The translations under genes were made by a program, and so were the position numbers. Positions 5,366 through 6,237 of a stretch of 6,237 nt of DNA are shown here, piece by piece. The stretch is from Desulfobacteraceae bacterium (GTDB lineage: Bacteria > Desulfobacterota > DSM-4660 > Desulfatiglandales > HGW-15). Every line of letters begins with the position of its first letter. The stretch's first letter is position 1. A model generated the notes under the pieces. It was not told the DNA's origin. It saw only the letters and a program-made list of their open reading frames with translations, and did no database searches. Location: contig RPPU01000285.1 of NCBI GenBank assembly GCA_003819975.1, positions 1 to 6,237 on the forward strand, written 5' to 3'.

Positions 5366-6237
5366 TTAATACCCGGCCACGGTTTCCCCTGCTAGCCGCC
5401 TGATTCTGGCTTTCCAGTCTTGCACTTCCCACCCCTTTTCATCGCCTTGCAGCAGCCCGAGAAACCCGGCCTGGGCATGGGTCATGTCGCAGAGGTATGT
5501 TACGGGCGTATCCAGCGTGCCATGTTCCATCCAGGACTTGGCCGGGCATTGTTCGCACAATCCCCGCAAAAAACAACGGGCGCAATGGGCGCGGAAGTCC
5601 GGATTTTGAGCCTTCAGCTCCCGCACCCCGGGAAAGAAGACGGTCAGCGCCTCTTTGAGGGAGCTCTCCTTTAGAGAGCATACCGTGTCGGGGTGCCTGA
5701 GCAGCAGGCAGGGTTGAAAAACGCCATACGCATCCACGCTCCCGTGCCCCAGGCCCGCGCCGCAGGAGAAAAGCTTTTCACCAAGAGGTCTGGTGAATCT
5801 TGCGCAGAAATTGCGCATGTCTTGCACATATTCATCCTTGCGCTTAGTCAGGATCTTGAGACCCTCCTGCGGTGAAAACCTGAGCGCATCAATTGCTTTT
5901 TGCCTGGACCGATCGGGCCGGGCCGGGCCGTCCAAGAGCCATACATAAGCCGGCGGCATTTCCATTCCGGGAACCAAGGCCGCCCATTGCTCAAACTCAT
6001 CCTGCTCGCCCCGGTTGCAAGGCAGCATAACGAATTTAACCGTAAAAGGAACGTTTTTTTCCAACAGCAAACCGATCCCCTGCCAGGCCGCCCGGAATGA
6101 ACCCGGAGTTCTGCTTATTGCTTCATAGGATTGTTCGCTCATGCCATAAAGCGAAATCTCGATCTTTTCCAGAGGCGGTATGCGGGCCAATAGATCGGCC
6201 AGTCCGGGAGTGATCAGGGTCGCATTGGTGAAAAGGC
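5366..6237 (-). CDS. Second radical SAM/SPASM protein, C-terminal part (5' end beyond the window)
   Basis: The visible part is 289 residues plus the TAA; the open frame continues past 6237. It enters in the barrel at LFTNATLITPGLADLLAR, which matches FTNATLIT at residue 109 of the complete radical SAM protein in this window, so about 108 N-terminal residues, including the CxxxCxxC motif, are missing. The shared segments IEISLYGMSEQSYEAISRTP and PGSF show that the two are paralogues. The SPASM domain is complete: SCGAG (Cys at visible residue 158), YGVFQPC (176), then CARCFLRGLCEQCPA (218, 221, 227, 230) and C249. A further 40 residues with several Trp and Arg follow, longer than the paralogue's tail. 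It could be a second maturase acting on the same peptide or on one outside the window. The 207-bp spacer before the PqqD-like gene leaves open whether they share a transcript. Confidence 0.88.
   Translation of the reverse strand, partial: LFTNATLITPGLADLLARIPPLEKIEISLYGMSEQSYEAISRTPGSFRAAWQGIGLLLEKNVPFTVKFVMLPCNRGEQDEFEQWAALVPGMEMPPAYVWLLDGPARPDRSRQKAIDALRFSPQEGLKILTKRKDEYVQDMRNFCARFTRPLGEKLFSCGAGLGHGSVDAYGVFQPCLLLRHPDTVCSLKESSLKEALTVFFPGVRELKAQNPDFRAHCARCFLRGLCEQCPAKSWMEHGTLDTPVTYLCDMTHAQAGFLGLLQGDEKGWEVQDWKARIRRLAGETVAGY

Overview
All recognisable genes lie on the minus strand, so the window reads biologically from right (6237) to left (1). The gene families, many non-ATG starts, moderate GC and dispersed intergenic repeats suggest a Gram-negative environmental bacterium. 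Desulfobacterota (deltaproteobacteria) or a neighbouring phylum is my best guess, but the window holds no taxonomic marker, so this is weak inference.

Region 1 (6237-3123) is a peptide-modification module. It holds a radical SAM/SPASM protein cut by the window edge, a 207-bp spacer with a heptamer-periodic repeat and two dyads, a PqqD-like small protein, an S24/S26 signal-peptidase-like protease and a second, complete radical SAM/SPASM protein. The last three genes overlap (14 and 8 bp) and must be one operon.

Region 2 (3122-2558) begins with 376 bp of non-coding DNA containing a large imperfect inverted repeat. It is followed by a near-consensus sigma70 promoter with an extended -10, a good ribosome-binding site and a 62-residue cysteine-containing ORF. 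The ORF has a charged leader-like N-terminus (KKWKKPELIVL, then PEE) and a Gly/Ser/Cys-rich C-terminal part with four Cys. I read it as the ribosomally made precursor (RiPP substrate) of the module. This is the most interesting item in the window.

Region 3 (2366-1) holds an NTP_transf_5-type nucleotidyltransferase, then, behind its own likely promoter, a polysaccharide co-polymerase pair. The pair is a CpsD/Wzc-like ATPase whose Walker A lysine is replaced by Asn, and, one base after its stop, the first 33 codons of a probable Wzz/chain-length-determinant membrane protein.

Working model (inference): the PqqD-like protein presents the leader of the 62-aa peptide to one or both radical SAM enzymes, which build a cysteine- or carbon-linked core. 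The S26-like protease is the candidate leader peptidase. The nucleotidyltransferase and the polysaccharide genes place the module at the edge of an exopolysaccharide locus, so the mature peptide may belong to the cell surface. No transporter or immunity gene is visible.
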